Source: Thalassotalea sp. Sam97 (lineage in GTDB: Bacteria > Pseudomonadota > Gammaproteobacteria > Enterobacterales > Alteromonadaceae). Taken from it: a stretch of DNA of 64,000 bases. The notes below the pieces were generated by a model, which saw only the letters and a list, made by a program, of their open reading frames with translations, made no database searches and had not been told where the DNA came from. Shown here one piece after another: positions 1-9,673 of this stretch; position 1 is the first letter of the stretch, and each line of letters starts with the position of its first letter. Location: assembly GCF_041379765.1 (NCBI RefSeq), contig NZ_CP166919.1:2294001-2358000 (forward strand), written 5' to 3'. The position numbers and the translations under genes are program-made.

Positions 1-675
1 CATTGCACGGTGTGGCAACATTGGGTGTTTATCAATTTCAGTCATAATCCCGTGCCTTTTGAGCAACAATTTGCAGGTTTAATTGAGCAATTTTCCAACT
101 TATCTGTAAGCGATGTAACGTATTACAGCAGCAGTCATTATCAGCTCAACTGCAACTGGAAAGTGTATGTCGATAATTACCTCGATGGTGGCTACCACGT
201 GCCCATTTTACATAAAGGGTTAAGCTCGGCATTGGATAATCGGCATTACCAAATTGCCAATGGTGAGCGCTATAATGTGCAGTCCTGTCCAACCAAAGTG
301 ATGGTTGATGACACTAACCCTTTTGCCAATGTTCGTAGTGGCACCGCCCGTTATTACTGGCATTACCCCAATATGATGTTCAATTTTTATGACGGGATTT
401 TGGGCACCATGGTAGTAGAGCCGTTAGCGGTTGATAAGTGCCAAGTACAATTTGATTATTATTTTAATGATCAGCTTGAGAAAATTACTGACGCCTTTAA
501 ACAGCACAGCGTCGCAATAGCGGATAAAATTCAAGCCGAAGATGCGGGCATATGTGAGTCGGTACAGCAAGGTCTTGCCTCGAAAGGTTATGATACTGGG
601 CGACTATCGGTAGATAAAGAAAGCGGTGAACATTTATTTCACCGCTTATTGTATAACGATTTAAGCGCGACTTGA
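1..675 (+). CDS. Rieske-type aromatic-ring-hydroxylating oxygenase alpha subunit, C-terminal part (5' end outside window)
   Basis: The reading frame is open from base 1, so the gene starts before the window and the Rieske [2Fe-2S] domain is not visible. What remains is the catalytic SRPBCC-like domain. Counting from the GTG at base 10, the stretch NWKVYVDNYLDGGYHVPILH (residues 49-68) carries the two histidines (H63, H68) that bind mononuclear iron in this family. The later EDAGICESVQQGL segment is where the acidic third ligand normally lies. The family inserts oxygen into aromatic or quaternary-amine substrates using a partner reductase. The substrate cannot be read from this fragment. No partner gene lies downstream; the next gene is convergent. 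Confidence 0.85.
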   Translation, partial: HCTVWQHWVFINFSHNPVPFEQQFAGLIEQFSNLSVSDVTYYSSSHYQLNCNWKVYVDNYLDGGYHVPILHKGLSSALDNRHYQIANGERYNVQSCPTKVMVDDTNPFANVRSGTARYYWHYPNMMFNFYDGILGTMVVEPLAVDKCQVQFDYYFNDQLEKITDAFKQHSVAIADKIQAEDAGICESVQQGLASKGYDTGRLSVDKESGEHLFHRLLYNDLSAT

Positions 676-770
676 CGCATTTAGGTATCCCCAGACATAA
701 GTCAGTTATAGCCTAGGTACAATGCGGCGTGTCGTCGCAGGCGTCACCTGTGCCGACAGCCTGATGGCAC

Positions 771-2711
771 TTACCGCAAATATTCGCCTAAAAATGATTC
801 CATTTTACGATACGCTTCGTATACATTTTTTTGCTGATAAAAACCATGTCCTTCAAAGTCTTTTAATAATGACTGATACGGATGACCGACATCATCTAAG
901 GCCTCGGTTAGGTCATAGTAGTTATCGATTGGTACTCGCTGATCTTTTTTGCCATGAATCAGCAACAATCCGGCCTTAATTTTATCGACATGATAGACAG
1001 GCGATCTCTCTCTAACAAAGTCCTCATCATCATACCCCCATGCGGCATCAATAAATCGACGTCCAGATTTGATTCGAATCGTATCACTTTTTTCCCAACG
1101 TTCAATGTTATAAAGACCCACATAGCCTATCGCACATTGATACAAATCAGGCTCCTTAATGACGCCCATTAACGCGGCATAGCCACCGTAACTTGCACCG
1201 TAAATACAAACTTTATCTTTGTCGGCGATACCTTGCTCGATTGCCCATCTGGTTGCATCGGTCAAATCATCCTGCATTTCGCGGCCCATTTGTTTGTAGG
1301 CACCATATTGAAAGTCATTACCTCGACCACCAGAGCCACGGTAATTGACTTGCAATACCGCATAACCGCGATTCGCAAAAAATTGTGCTTCGGGATCAAA
1401 GCCCCAATCATCGCGCACGCCATATGGCCCTCCGTGGACAAGCAAAATTAACGGTGTTTTCCCGGTCGCGCCTTTAGGGCGAGTTAAATAACCGGTAATT
1501 TTTAAACCATCTCTTGCATTAAATTCAACGGGCTCCATTGACGCAAGTTGATCTTCTTTTAACCAGCTACGCAAGCGCATAAGGTATTCAAGCTTATTGG
1601 CAGATAAGTCCATCAAATAAAAGGTGCCGGGATCTTTGTCACTATAGACAGAAACTAATGCCTTTTTATTGCCTTTGGTGACATCGCTTAACGAGACAGC
1701 TTTGCCAGGGAATGCTGCCTGAAGAGACCGTAACAGCTTGGCAGAAGGATGGGTATTGTCAAGCACCGTGATTTCAGGCTGACCAAGCTCTCGCTCTACG
1801 GCGATAAGCTCCGGTTGCTCATAATCTAAACTGTAATGTAGGCGACTAAGCTCTGCGTCACCTGTTAAGTCGACTATTTTCGTCAACGACTTATCGGTTA
1901 AGCTAAATTTAAATAAGCCATTTCGTTTGCCTGTATCTGTGGGGATTAAGTACAATGATTTTTCATCTGCACTCAAACCCAGCGGTCTAAAACCACCTTC
2001 TTCTTCCTTAAAGCTATACCATAGCTGCCAATCATCCGAGCCAATAGCTTTGCCGTAAAGTTTGACATTGTCGTCATTATCTGAGCCGAGCACAGCTCGG
2101 ATAGTACCATTACGTTCGGTAATAAAACTTCCATATTTAACCGGGCTTTTTTCAACCCGTTTATGGCTACCGGAGTACACATTAACTTTATATACCGTCG
2201 GTATTTGCGCATCATATAAAGTGACTAGTATGTGTTCCGAATCTGCCTGTAAGGTATTTAATAAGCTAAAACCATAAGGCATAGTGGCAGCCTGACCGGC
2301 TCGTTTAGCTTTAGGCATTAATTGCGCCGGTTTGTCACCGTCAAAGTTGGCGGCAAACATAAAGCCTGTTTGCACAGGTCTTGCTAGTGGCCCGACTTTT
2401 TTTACCATAGATGCATATATGCGTTCATCATTAAGCCAGCCAAAACTGCCAACTTCATCATTATCGTTGCTAAAGTTAAACACCTTAACTAACTTTTTGT
2501 TGTCGACTCGCATTACCACTAATTTAACTTGGCCGTTAATATCTGCGGTCGCCGCAAAATACTCGCCGGTTGGCGATAAGCGAATTGAGCGAAGTTCGGG
2601 GTATTTAAAGAATGACTCTACTGGTAACTCGTCAAACGCTCTGGCATGGTTTGCCGTAAATGCGCTAAGCAACATACTCACTAAGGCCATTGCCGTAAAA
2701 AATTTGCCCAT
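771..2711 (-). CDS. Exported S9-family prolyl oligopeptidase/acylaminoacyl-peptidase-like serine peptidase
   Basis: 646 residues. Residues 1-25 form a signal peptide (hydrophobic core, then HARA), so the enzyme is probably periplasmic or outer-membrane associated. An N-terminal beta-propeller-like region precedes an alpha/beta-hydrolase domain. The catalytic triad is visible: nucleophile S507 in GASYGG, D590 in KKDQRVPI and H622 in EGHGF. The family cleaves short peptides. The gene lies 103 bp downstream of a TonB-dependent receptor on the same strand, with a hairpin terminator between them. Such pairing often marks a peptide-uptake locus, but that is inference. Start chosen at the ATG giving a complete signal peptide. 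Confidence 0.92.
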   Translation of the reverse strand: MGKFFTAMALVSMLLSAFTANHARAFDELPVESFFKYPELRSIRLSPTGEYFAATADINGQVKLVVMRVDNKKLVKVFNFSNDNDEVGSFGWLNDERIYASMVKKVGPLARPVQTGFMFAANFDGDKPAQLMPKAKRAGQAATMPYGFSLLNTLQADSEHILVTLYDAQIPTVYKVNVYSGSHKRVEKSPVKYGSFITERNGTIRAVLGSDNDDNVKLYGKAIGSDDWQLWYSFKEEEGGFRPLGLSADEKSLYLIPTDTGKRNGLFKFSLTDKSLTKIVDLTGDAELSRLHYSLDYEQPELIAVERELGQPEITVLDNTHPSAKLLRSLQAAFPGKAVSLSDVTKGNKKALVSVYSDKDPGTFYLMDLSANKLEYLMRLRSWLKEDQLASMEPVEFNARDGLKITGYLTRPKGATGKTPLILLVHGGPYGVRDDWGFDPEAQFFANRGYAVLQVNYRGSGGRGNDFQYGAYKQMGREMQDDLTDATRWAIEQGIADKDKVCIYGASYGGYAALMGVIKEPDLYQCAIGYVGLYNIERWEKSDTIRIKSGRRFIDAAWGYDDEDFVRERSPVYHVDKIKAGLLLIHGKKDQRVPIDNYYDLTEALDDVGHPYQSLLKDFEGHGFYQQKNVYEAYRKMESFLGEYLR

Positions 2712-2767
2712 ATCGTCTGTCCCTATATCTGGTAAACTCGTATTGAATAAATCATTTGCACCGCAAA

Positions 2768-2800
2768 TAAAAAGAGCGGCCTTAGCCGCTACTTTTTTAT
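2768..2800 (-). terminator. Rho-independent terminator after the TonB-dependent receptor gene
   Basis: Six-base-pair GC-rich stem (AGCGGC/GCCGCT, arms 2775-2780 and 2785-2790) with a four-base loop, flanked by A/T runs. Read on the minus strand, the stem is followed by CTTTTTATTT. It lies in the 103-bp gap between the receptor and peptidase genes, so the peptidase may be reached only by read-through or have its own promoter. Confidence 0.75.
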
Positions 2801-2814
2801 TTTGATGCTATTTC

Positions 2815-5697
2815 TTAGAATCGGTAGTTCAGATTCAAGAATGCTTCACGGCCAATACCTGCGCCACTGTATACGTAAACGTTATACCATGGGTAAGCTG
2901 TTGGACCGATTGTTGAATCTTTCGGTGCCTCTGCATCGAATAAGTTAACAACAGACAAGGTTACTCTTAAGTCTTCAGTAAAGTCGTAAGAGCCTGTCAA
3001 GTTCCAACGGATCCAAGGTGATACGCGATCCTCTTCACCTTCTTCGATTAGATACGGGTTATACACTGTGGTCGAACCCATGCGGTTAAACGACAATGCT
3101 GTACGCCACACATCTTGTGACCAGCTAAATGAACCGGTCCAAGTTGAGCGCGGTACCCAGCCACCTAAGAAAGGATCATCACGTAAATCAACCCAGTCAG
3201 AATCGGCGGTTAGTTTCTCTTCATAACTCAGCATGTGTGAGTAATTCATTGAAACACCTAAATCACCGTATGCTGTTTGCGTCGCATAATTCATGCTCGC
3301 ATCGAGGTACTCTGAGCGCTCTGCCGACTGGTTAATTGGCGTTGCGTTAAATGTATCAACATACGAAATACCGGTTTCTTCATTGGTCACACGAGATAAA
3401 CGGCGAGCAACGTAATCACAACGCTGTTCGTTCACATTGCCAGTATTCATGTAACACTCAAACTCATCATCAAGTAGACCTTGGATGCTCTCGGTTGTTA
3501 CTTTATCTTCAAGCTCCATTTTGGTGTAATCAACGGTGAATGATAATTCATCGGTTACATCGTAAGCGATTCCGTACCAGTAAGAGCTACCCGTTTCATC
3601 TTTCAAGCCTTCCGCATCAGGGTCAATAGACTGTGCGCCGACGCGTTTAACGAATGATGAGCTACCTTCACAATCTTCACGATTAAACTCACCAGAGCCA
3701 GTCGCTTGGAATTGCTGGTAACAGCTGACGTAGTCCGTTGTTCCTGTGTAGAAACCCGTTTCGGTGTACACATAGTTCAAATCAGGTGCACGGAAGCTTT
3801 CGGTATAACCAGCACGAACAAGGATTTGCTCAACTGGACGCCACTCGACACTGGCAGATGGCGTAACACGGGTACCAATAGACGACGAGTCATTATCGTA
3901 GCTATCAACACGTGCAGCGGCATTCACCGTAAATGTATCAGTCACAGGTGCCCTAAGCTCAAGACCAAGTGCCGTACGAGTACGATCACCACCACCGTTA
4001 TAACCGGTTAACTGGTACCAACCAGAACCTGTTGTATTTGGAATAGGGGCATCTTGTTGCAACAATTCATCAGGGATAAATTCGAAATCTTGTTTTTCGT
4101 ATTCTGCCGCTAATGCAAACGACAATGGCCCTGCAGGCAACTGCATCAAATCACCACTTAAGTTAAAGCCTAAGCTTGTCGATGAGGTTTCGTTACCATA
4201 GGTTTGTTTGCCAAGTGCATTGGTAATAAGATGGCGGTTTTCATCGGTAATTGGCGTGTGGGTGTTATAGCGAATACCAAACGCCCCCTCACCTGTGTAC
4301 CAGTTATCACCAAAGAACGATACACCACCAAATACTGGTGCAACATCACCTAAGAAGGTGTCGAAGTACTCTTGTGCTTTCCACCAAGGGCGCTCTGATT
4401 CTAGCTCGTAGTATGAGTGCGTTGCATAAGCATCCCAATAGAACTCACCCCACTCACCTTCAGCACCGAACGTTACCGTAAAGCTGGTTTCTTCATAGGT
4501 TTCATCCATGGACATTTGTAGCTCTTCTTCGGTAAAGGCACGTTGACGTACAGTCCACTCGTACCACTGACCAAAAAATGGGTTAGGTGTGATTTCATCC
4601 ATGTGTAAGATTTCTTCCGAAACATACGGCGATAAACCATTGTTACTGCGCGAATCCGAGGTGTATACCATTACATCAGCAAACAATCGAACATCATCAA
4701 GTTCATAGTTACCACTGAATAGACCTGATAATTGCTCGGTTTCATTGCGGAAGTTAACATCACCAGCTGAGTTATAACCACAGAAGTTACCAGCATTTGG
4801 ACGATACGAGTAAACGGTACCATTGCCAACAGCGTCACACGCCGCTTGGCCACCTGGATCTAGGTAAGTATCATCTGGTGTCCATGAATTCCAGCGACGT
4901 AAATCAAGGTTAATTCGCGAACGATACGCATCGCCATTTTCTTCTGCATAAGGGTAATCTAATTGACTGTCGTCATATTGATCATAATCAGACGCCAAAA
5001 TACCGTCACGTTTTTGATACTCTAATACGGCGGTAAAGTTACCATTTTCAAACGTGCTACCGGTTAAAAGTTGTAAACGGTTGGTTGATTTTGCCGACTT
5101 AGACTCAGTAGGAGTGCCGTACATGTAATCGAGGCTGGTTTCATCCACATCTTTTTTCAAGATGATGTTAATAACACCAGCGATAGCATCTGAACCGTAA
5201 ATCGCTGAGGCGCCTGACGCAAGAACTTCGATACGATCAACGGCACCAATTGGAATACTACCAAAGTTAAATACGGATGTAGCTGACTGGTAAGGCGCAG
5301 GATAATTCGCTGCACGACGACCATTTAAAAGCACTAGGGTATTACCAACACCGATACCACGTAAGTTCAGCGTTTGAACATTAGGGGTAAACAATTGGCT
5401 TTCAGGGCCTTCAAATTGGAACGCACCGTTTTGCGCCAGATTAGTTAGGGCATCAAATACCGTTACGTTGCCTTCGGCCTGCATGTCTTCGGCACTTAGT
5501 ACCACAAGTTGTTGCGCACCTTCAAAATCTGCACGACTAATCCGCGAGCCAGTAACCTCAATTCTATCAATTGATTCGTTACTTTCAGCAGCTTGCTGTT
5601 CTTGCTCTTGCTCTTGTGCGAAGGCAGAACCAGCGACTAGAGTAGACAAAAGCAAAGAATGGCGAATAGCGTTAGACAGTGTTGATATTTTTGTCAT
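2815..5697 (-). CDS. TonB-dependent outer-membrane receptor
   Basis: 960 residues. A signal peptide ends near AFAQEQ. It is followed by a plug domain (IDRIEVTGSRI..., GVGNTLVLLNGRRAANYP, DRIEVLASGASAIYGSDAIAGVINIILKK) and a long beta-barrel. The protein ends in an aromatic residue (NLNYRF), as outer-membrane barrels do. The plug is of the large CirA/OmpS-like type common in Alteromonadales receptors for peptides, sugars or other polymers. The ligand is unknown. Potential substrate pairing with the downstream S9 peptidase suggests peptides, as inference only. Confidence 0.95.
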   Translation of the reverse strand: MTKISTLSNAIRHSLLLSTLVAGSAFAQEQEQEQQAAESNESIDRIEVTGSRISRADFEGAQQLVVLSAEDMQAEGNVTVFDALTNLAQNGAFQFEGPESQLFTPNVQTLNLRGIGVGNTLVLLNGRRAANYPAPYQSATSVFNFGSIPIGAVDRIEVLASGASAIYGSDAIAGVINIILKKDVDETSLDYMYGTPTESKSAKSTNRLQLLTGSTFENGNFTAVLEYQKRDGILASDYDQYDDSQLDYPYAEENGDAYRSRINLDLRRWNSWTPDDTYLDPGGQAACDAVGNGTVYSYRPNAGNFCGYNSAGDVNFRNETEQLSGLFSGNYELDDVRLFADVMVYTSDSRSNNGLSPYVSEEILHMDEITPNPFFGQWYEWTVRQRAFTEEELQMSMDETYEETSFTVTFGAEGEWGEFYWDAYATHSYYELESERPWWKAQEYFDTFLGDVAPVFGGVSFFGDNWYTGEGAFGIRYNTHTPITDENRHLITNALGKQTYGNETSSTSLGFNLSGDLMQLPAGPLSFALAAEYEKQDFEFIPDELLQQDAPIPNTTGSGWYQLTGYNGGGDRTRTALGLELRAPVTDTFTVNAAARVDSYDNDSSSIGTRVTPSASVEWRPVEQILVRAGYTESFRAPDLNYVYTETGFYTGTTDYVSCYQQFQATGSGEFNREDCEGSSSFVKRVGAQSIDPDAEGLKDETGSSYWYGIAYDVTDELSFTVDYTKMELEDKVTTESIQGLLDDEFECYMNTGNVNEQRCDYVARRLSRVTNEETGISYVDTFNATPINQSAERSEYLDASMNYATQTAYGDLGVSMNYSHMLSYEEKLTADSDWVDLRDDPFLGGWVPRSTWTGSFSWSQDVWRTALSFNRMGSTTVYNPYLIEEGEEDRVSPWIRWNLTGSYDFTEDLRVTLSVVNLFDAEAPKDSTIGPTAYPWYNVYVYSGAGIGREAFLNLNYRF

Positions 5698-5857
5698 TGT
5701 TATTCTTCTCTTTAAATAAATTTCTAGAAATATATCAGCCGAAGCTAAACCTTAGCCGATACCACCATGCTACACATCATTAACAATTAATCAACAACTA
5801 TTCGAGAATTAATTGTGTCTATTTACGACATCGCCTCGTTTCTTAACGAAGAAGTAT

Positions 5858-7186
5858 TTAATCAAGTTTTTCAGTGACTTGTACTGCTGCATTTTTTCGT
5901 TGATCGTAACGTAATAGCCAATACATTGGTAAACCTGCTAATAGCAAAGCCAAGCCTGACAATATTGCTTGTTGTCCGGTATTGATAATTATCCACGCAG
6001 AAAACAAGCAAGCGAATAACGATACGGTTACGCTGGCAATGGTCCGTTTATGGCTTGCTTGGTGATTCCATAACATGGTGGTGTGCGCTAGCGAACACAT
6101 TAAGTAAGGTAGCAAGCTAGTCAGGGTTGATAACAAAATAACAAATGTAAATTGCGCTACTAGATCGTCGCGGTAATTCATCAGCACCAATAGCGATACC
6201 AATAACGAAGAAATAACCATGGCTCGAGCCGGTACACCATTTCGAGCCTGTTTTGCAAACAGCGACGGTAACAAGCGATCGTTTGCAGCGGCCATAGGCA
6301 CTTGGCCAACGACTAAGGTCCAACCGTTAAGGGTACCAAAACACGATATCACCGCCACACCAGCGACCATGTAATACGCCCACTCACCCCATAAAATTGC
6401 CGCGGCGTCAGCAAATGGTGCATTCGATTGAGCTAATGCCTCTGGCGCTATCATACCGAGTACCGCAAACGTACTGGGAATATAAATACAAGCAGCGATA
6501 AGTGTGCCAAGCAGTGCCGCACGTGGCACATTTTTTTGTGAGTTTTCAACGTCATCGGCCGGAATATTAGCCGACTCTAAGCCTAAGAAGGCCCACATCG
6601 TCAATGCCGCAACCGATGAAATGGCAGACAGGTCACTGTCGTTAGTCAAATTAAATGGTTCAAAATGTGCAGGCTCAAGATACCACAGTCCAAATAGCGC
6701 GATGGCGATGATTGGCATCGATTTTATAATCGTCGTCGCAAGTTGCACCTTACCGGCTTCTCGAACGCCCAATAAGTTCACCGCAACCAGCAGCCAAACA
6801 AAGCTCAGGGTTGCCATCACTTGATAAGAGCTATCTGATGCCAAAATAGGTAAAAATACCGACAAGTAACTCACCAACGCCAGCGCAATCGCAGCGTTTG
6901 CGGTTATCACACAAAACCAGTAGCCCCACGCCACTAAGTAGCCCACCGTATCCCCAAACTGATATTGGCAATATTTATACGGCCCTCCTGAGCCCGATAC
7001 TTTGCGTGCTAAACTGGCAAACACGTACGCCAACGATAACGAGCCCAAAGCAGAAATTAACCAACCAAATAAACTGATACCGCCAAAGTTAGCCAGTGCT
7101 GCAGGCAATAAAAAAATACCGCTACCGACCATGTTGCCAGTAACCAGCGAGGTGGTCATCCAAAACCCCAATTTTCTTTTAGCCAT
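5858..7186 (-). CDS. APC-family amino acid permease/antiporter
   Basis: 442 residues from the ATG at 7186, preferred because AAGGAT sits just upstream on the minus strand; an upstream in-frame start would add 19 non-conserved residues. The N-terminus LGFWMTTSLVTGNMVGSGIF contains the G-S-G-I-F motif of the APC superfamily, and about twelve hydrophobic segments follow. The overall pattern (GGPYKYCQYQFGD, W-A-F-L-G-L-E-S-A) resembles the AdiC/PotE/CadB branch of amino acid/polyamine exchangers. No decarboxylase gene lies beside it, so the substrate is open. Inner membrane. Confidence 0.9.
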   Translation of the reverse strand: MAKRKLGFWMTTSLVTGNMVGSGIFLLPAALANFGGISLFGWLISALGSLSLAYVFASLARKVSGSGGPYKYCQYQFGDTVGYLVAWGYWFCVITANAAIALALVSYLSVFLPILASDSSYQVMATLSFVWLLVAVNLLGVREAGKVQLATTIIKSMPIIAIALFGLWYLEPAHFEPFNLTNDSDLSAISSVAALTMWAFLGLESANIPADDVENSQKNVPRAALLGTLIAACIYIPSTFAVLGMIAPEALAQSNAPFADAAAILWGEWAYYMVAGVAVISCFGTLNGWTLVVGQVPMAAANDRLLPSLFAKQARNGVPARAMVISSLLVSLLVLMNYRDDLVAQFTFVILLSTLTSLLPYLMCSLAHTTMLWNHQASHKRTIASVTVSLFACLFSAWIIINTGQQAILSGLALLLAGLPMYWLLRYDQRKNAAVQVTEKLD

Positions 7187-7570
7187 CACTATCCTTTTGA
7201 ATTTATTTGTTTTTAGACTACCCCCCAAGAGAGCAAAGTACAACTTATAAGCAATAAGTTTACTAATAAAGAAAATTTGAGAAACTTGAGGGGAATAAAA
7301 ACAATATCTTTGGCGTGATTTTACTTGGCGATCTGCTCTGTTTAATTACATCTAACAATCTTGCTGTTCGATAGCAATCAGGCAAAGAATCTGACCGCAG
7401 TGAGATGGTGATGATATTGATTTAACGATAAACGAGGCAATATGTCGTTGTCAGAGCTCTAACAACACGGCACAACCACATCCGCAATTATTATGCGACA
7501 CCGTCAGAAATCGCTAACGTCTATCGTACTCGTGCAAGCAAGCTGTGATGATATAAAACGATAATGTCAG
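7187..7570. other. Intergenic region without a recognisable gene
   Basis: AT-rich, 384 bp. It contains the ribosome-binding site of the APC permease gene at its left edge, and presumably that gene's promoter. No RNA gene, repeat or convincing ORF was seen. Confidence 0.5.
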
Positions 7571-7915
7571 TTACAGTGACTTTTGCGCCGCAATAGGCTC
7601 AACTGGCAATAAGACATCGTCACTTACCGGTCTGGTCGCCTCTAATACTGCAATTAATGCCGTAAAACGCTGTTCAACATAAAGCGCAGCTAAACCAAAA
7701 CAACCGAGCATGACCACAAAAATAGGCAACACTAACGAGTCCATGATGTAAAACTGCGTCACGATAATCGTTAATTGAATAAAAAATGCAATGATCAGGG
7801 TTCGGGTCAATACATTACCTTTCGCAACCCTGAGTAGATTCGCATGTTGTTGGTTCACTTGAAGCACAGGTATTTCCTTATTGTTGTGATTGTCGACAAA
7901 TAACATACTGCACAT
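7571..7915 (-). CDS. Small putative membrane protein, function unknown
   Basis: 114 residues. Two hydrophobic segments (about residues 38-56 and 61-80: TLIIAFFIQLTIIVTQFYI and VLPIFVVMLGCFGLAALYV) are separated by a short polar turn, with cytoplasm-like charged ends. A second ATG three codons in (7906) has better spacing from an AGGT sequence and may be the true start. No family recognised. The gene stands alone between two longer non-coding stretches. The coherent two-helix hairpin is the main reason to accept it. Confidence 0.5.
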   Translation of the reverse strand: MCSMLFVDNHNNKEIPVLQVNQQHANLLRVAKGNVLTRTLIIAFFIQLTIIVTQFYIMDSLVLPIFVVMLGCFGLAALYVEQRFTALIAVLEATRPVSDDVLLPVEPIAAQKSL

Positions 7916-8401
7916 TACCTAAAACTGTAAAGCGTCAATATAACGATTAAGCAAAGCTAAAGCACAGTTTATGCTTTTTGCTGTAAACATATCCCGCAAC
8001 AACAGGCTGTTTACTCGCATCAACAGGTTTCTATAAGCAGCGCATGAAAAGACCATGTATTTTGTCACAGAGACGAATGATAAACGATGAAAGACAAACG
8101 GATAGCCAATGCTGCTAGGTAGCGAAAAATGCGGATAATAGCCCAAAACCTATAGGCCTATTTATTAGAGTCAAAGATAAGGTGATAAAGAGAACAATGG
8201 AGTCAGGCTAAAGCCCCTAAAAAGTAACCCCCCTTGATGGTTAAAGCCCGAGAAGATGAAAGCGCAGGCAAAATAACATACCTGCGCTTTAGCCACGAGC
8301 TCTGAACACTTGAATAAGCATTAACCTTGAGTAAAACCGAGGCGAACACCTAGCGTTCGATGATTCCGGGGAATTGTTTACGCTGTTATTAATCTGAGCT
8401 G
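7916..8401. other. Intergenic region with a perfect 10-bp hairpin
   Basis: No convincing gene. AAAGCGCAGG (8259-8268) and CCTGCGCTTT (8281-8290) form a perfect 10-bp stem with a 12-base loop. It lies downstream of the DUF2999 gene on the minus strand and may be its terminator, although the U-tract is short (TTTC). Confidence 0.5.
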
Positions 8402-8668
8402 TTATTGATCAGCGCTGTTTTTTGCCATTTGCTGTTTTGCTTTTTCAAGTTCAGTGACATCAAGGCCAAGCTCGTTTACCGCATCGGCAATAAGACCTGG
8501 GTTGGTCATCACTTGCATCATCACTGGCTGTAACTGCTCGGGTGGAATGCCTAAATTGGCAATAGTTTGCATCGCCATTAACGGGTTTTGCGTTAGCTCG
8601 CTAAAAATCGCCGAGATTTGCTCGTCACTAATCGATTGTTGTTTAAGTAGTTGAATAATAGGGTTCAT
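8402..8668 (-). CDS. DUF2999 family small protein
   Basis: 88 residues, soluble and helical, starting MNPIIQLLKQQSISDEQISA. This matches my recollection of DUF2999, a family found mainly in Vibrionales and Alteromonadales. The repeated pattern of helix, NPLMAMQTIANLGIPPEQL, and NPGLIADAVNELGLDVTELE resembles two short helical repeats. Function unknown. It lies downstream of sucD on the same strand but is separated from it by a strong terminator, so it is probably transcribed alone. Confidence 0.75.
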   Translation of the reverse strand: MNPIIQLLKQQSISDEQISAIFSELTQNPLMAMQTIANLGIPPEQLQPVMMQVMTNPGLIADAVNELGLDVTELEKAKQQMAKNSADQ

Positions 8669-8750
8669 AGAATCAATTGACCTATCTAGTGAATATTAAC
8701 AAACATTATACGCTGTAATATGAGCGCTTTGAATAGTAATACGAATAACA

Positions 8751-8778
8751 AAAACCCGCCAATTGGCGGGTTTTTAAA
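8751..8778 (-). terminator. Terminator after sucD
   Basis: Perfect stem AAAACCCGCC/GGCGGGTTTT (8751-8760 and 8765-8774) with loop AATT and a T-run on both strands. It is placed 23 bp downstream of sucD and ends the sucCD transcript. Confidence 0.9.
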
Positions 8779-8800
8779 TCTTAACAAGTCAACGAGTTGA

Positions 8801-9673
8801 TTACCAACCAGTCTTCTCTTTTAGTGCAACACCGATGTCAGCTAATGAACGAACGGTTTTAACACCCGCAGCTTCTAGAGCCGCGAATTTCTCATCTGCT
8901 GTACCTTTACCACCAGCGATGATAGCACCAGCATGGCCCATACGCTTACCTGGAGGCGCAGTAACACCAGCGATGTAAGAAACAACTGGCTTAGTTACAT
9001 GTTCTTTAATGTACTCAGCTGCTTCTTCTTCTGCCGTACCACCGATTTCACCGATCATTACGATAGCTTCAGTTTGTGGGTCGTTTTCGAACATTTCTAG
9101 AACGTCGATGAAGTTAGTACCTGGGATAGGGTCACCACCGATACCAACACATGAAGACTGACCAAAACCAGCATCGGTAGTTTGCTTAACCGCTTCATAA
9201 GTAAGAGTACCTGAACGAGATACGATACCTACTTTACCTGGCTTGTGGATGTGACCTGGCATGATACCAATCTTACATTCGCCTGGCGTGATAACACCTG
9301 GACAGTTTGGACCGATCATGCGAACGCCAGTTTCTTCTAGCTTAACTTTAACGTCAAGCATGTCTAGCGTAGGGATACCTTCAGTGATGGTAACGATTAG
9401 CTCGATACCCGCATCGATAGCTTCTAAGATCGCATCTTTACAGAAAGGTGCTGGAACGTAGATAACAGTCGCAGTCGCGCCAGTTGCTTCAACCGCTTCA
9501 CGAACCGTGTTGAATACAGGAAGACCTAAGTGCTCTTGACCGCCCTTACCTGGTGATACACCACCAACCATTTGCGTACCGTAAGCAATCGCTTGCTCAG
9601 AGTGGAAAGTACCTTGACCACCAGTGAAACCTTGACAGATTACTTTGGTATCTTTGTTAATTAATACAGACAT
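8801..9673 (-). CDS. sucD: Succinyl-CoA synthetase (ADP-forming) alpha subunit
   Basis: 290 residues, the usual family length. It catalyses the substrate-level phosphorylation step of the TCA cycle (succinyl-CoA + ADP + Pi to succinate + CoA + ATP) with SucC. The N-terminal CoA-binding Rossmann part (GFTGGQGTFHSEQAIAYGT) is followed by the ligase domain. H247 in GHAGAIIAGG is the phosphohistidine. The start codon overlaps the sucC stop (TAATG), indicating translational coupling. Confidence 0.98.
   Translation of the reverse strand: MSVLINKDTKVICQGFTGGQGTFHSEQAIAYGTQMVGGVSPGKGGQEHLGLPVFNTVREAVEATGATATVIYVPAPFCKDAILEAIDAGIELIVTITEGIPTLDMLDVKVKLEETGVRMIGPNCPGVITPGECKIGIMPGHIHKPGKVGIVSRSGTLTYEAVKQTTDAGFGQSSCVGIGGDPIPGTNFIDVLEMFENDPQTEAIVMIGEIGGTAEEEAAEYIKEHVTKPVVSYIAGVTAPPGKRMGHAGAIIAGGKGTADEKFAALEAAGVKTVRSLADIGVALKEKTGW

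Noticed and set aside
2332..2805. 157-codon ORF on the plus strand opposite the S9 peptidase gene
   Set aside because: Antisense shadow of a well-supported gene.
7919..8146. 75-codon minus-strand ORF
   Set aside because: No ribosome-binding site or family pattern; composition looks random.
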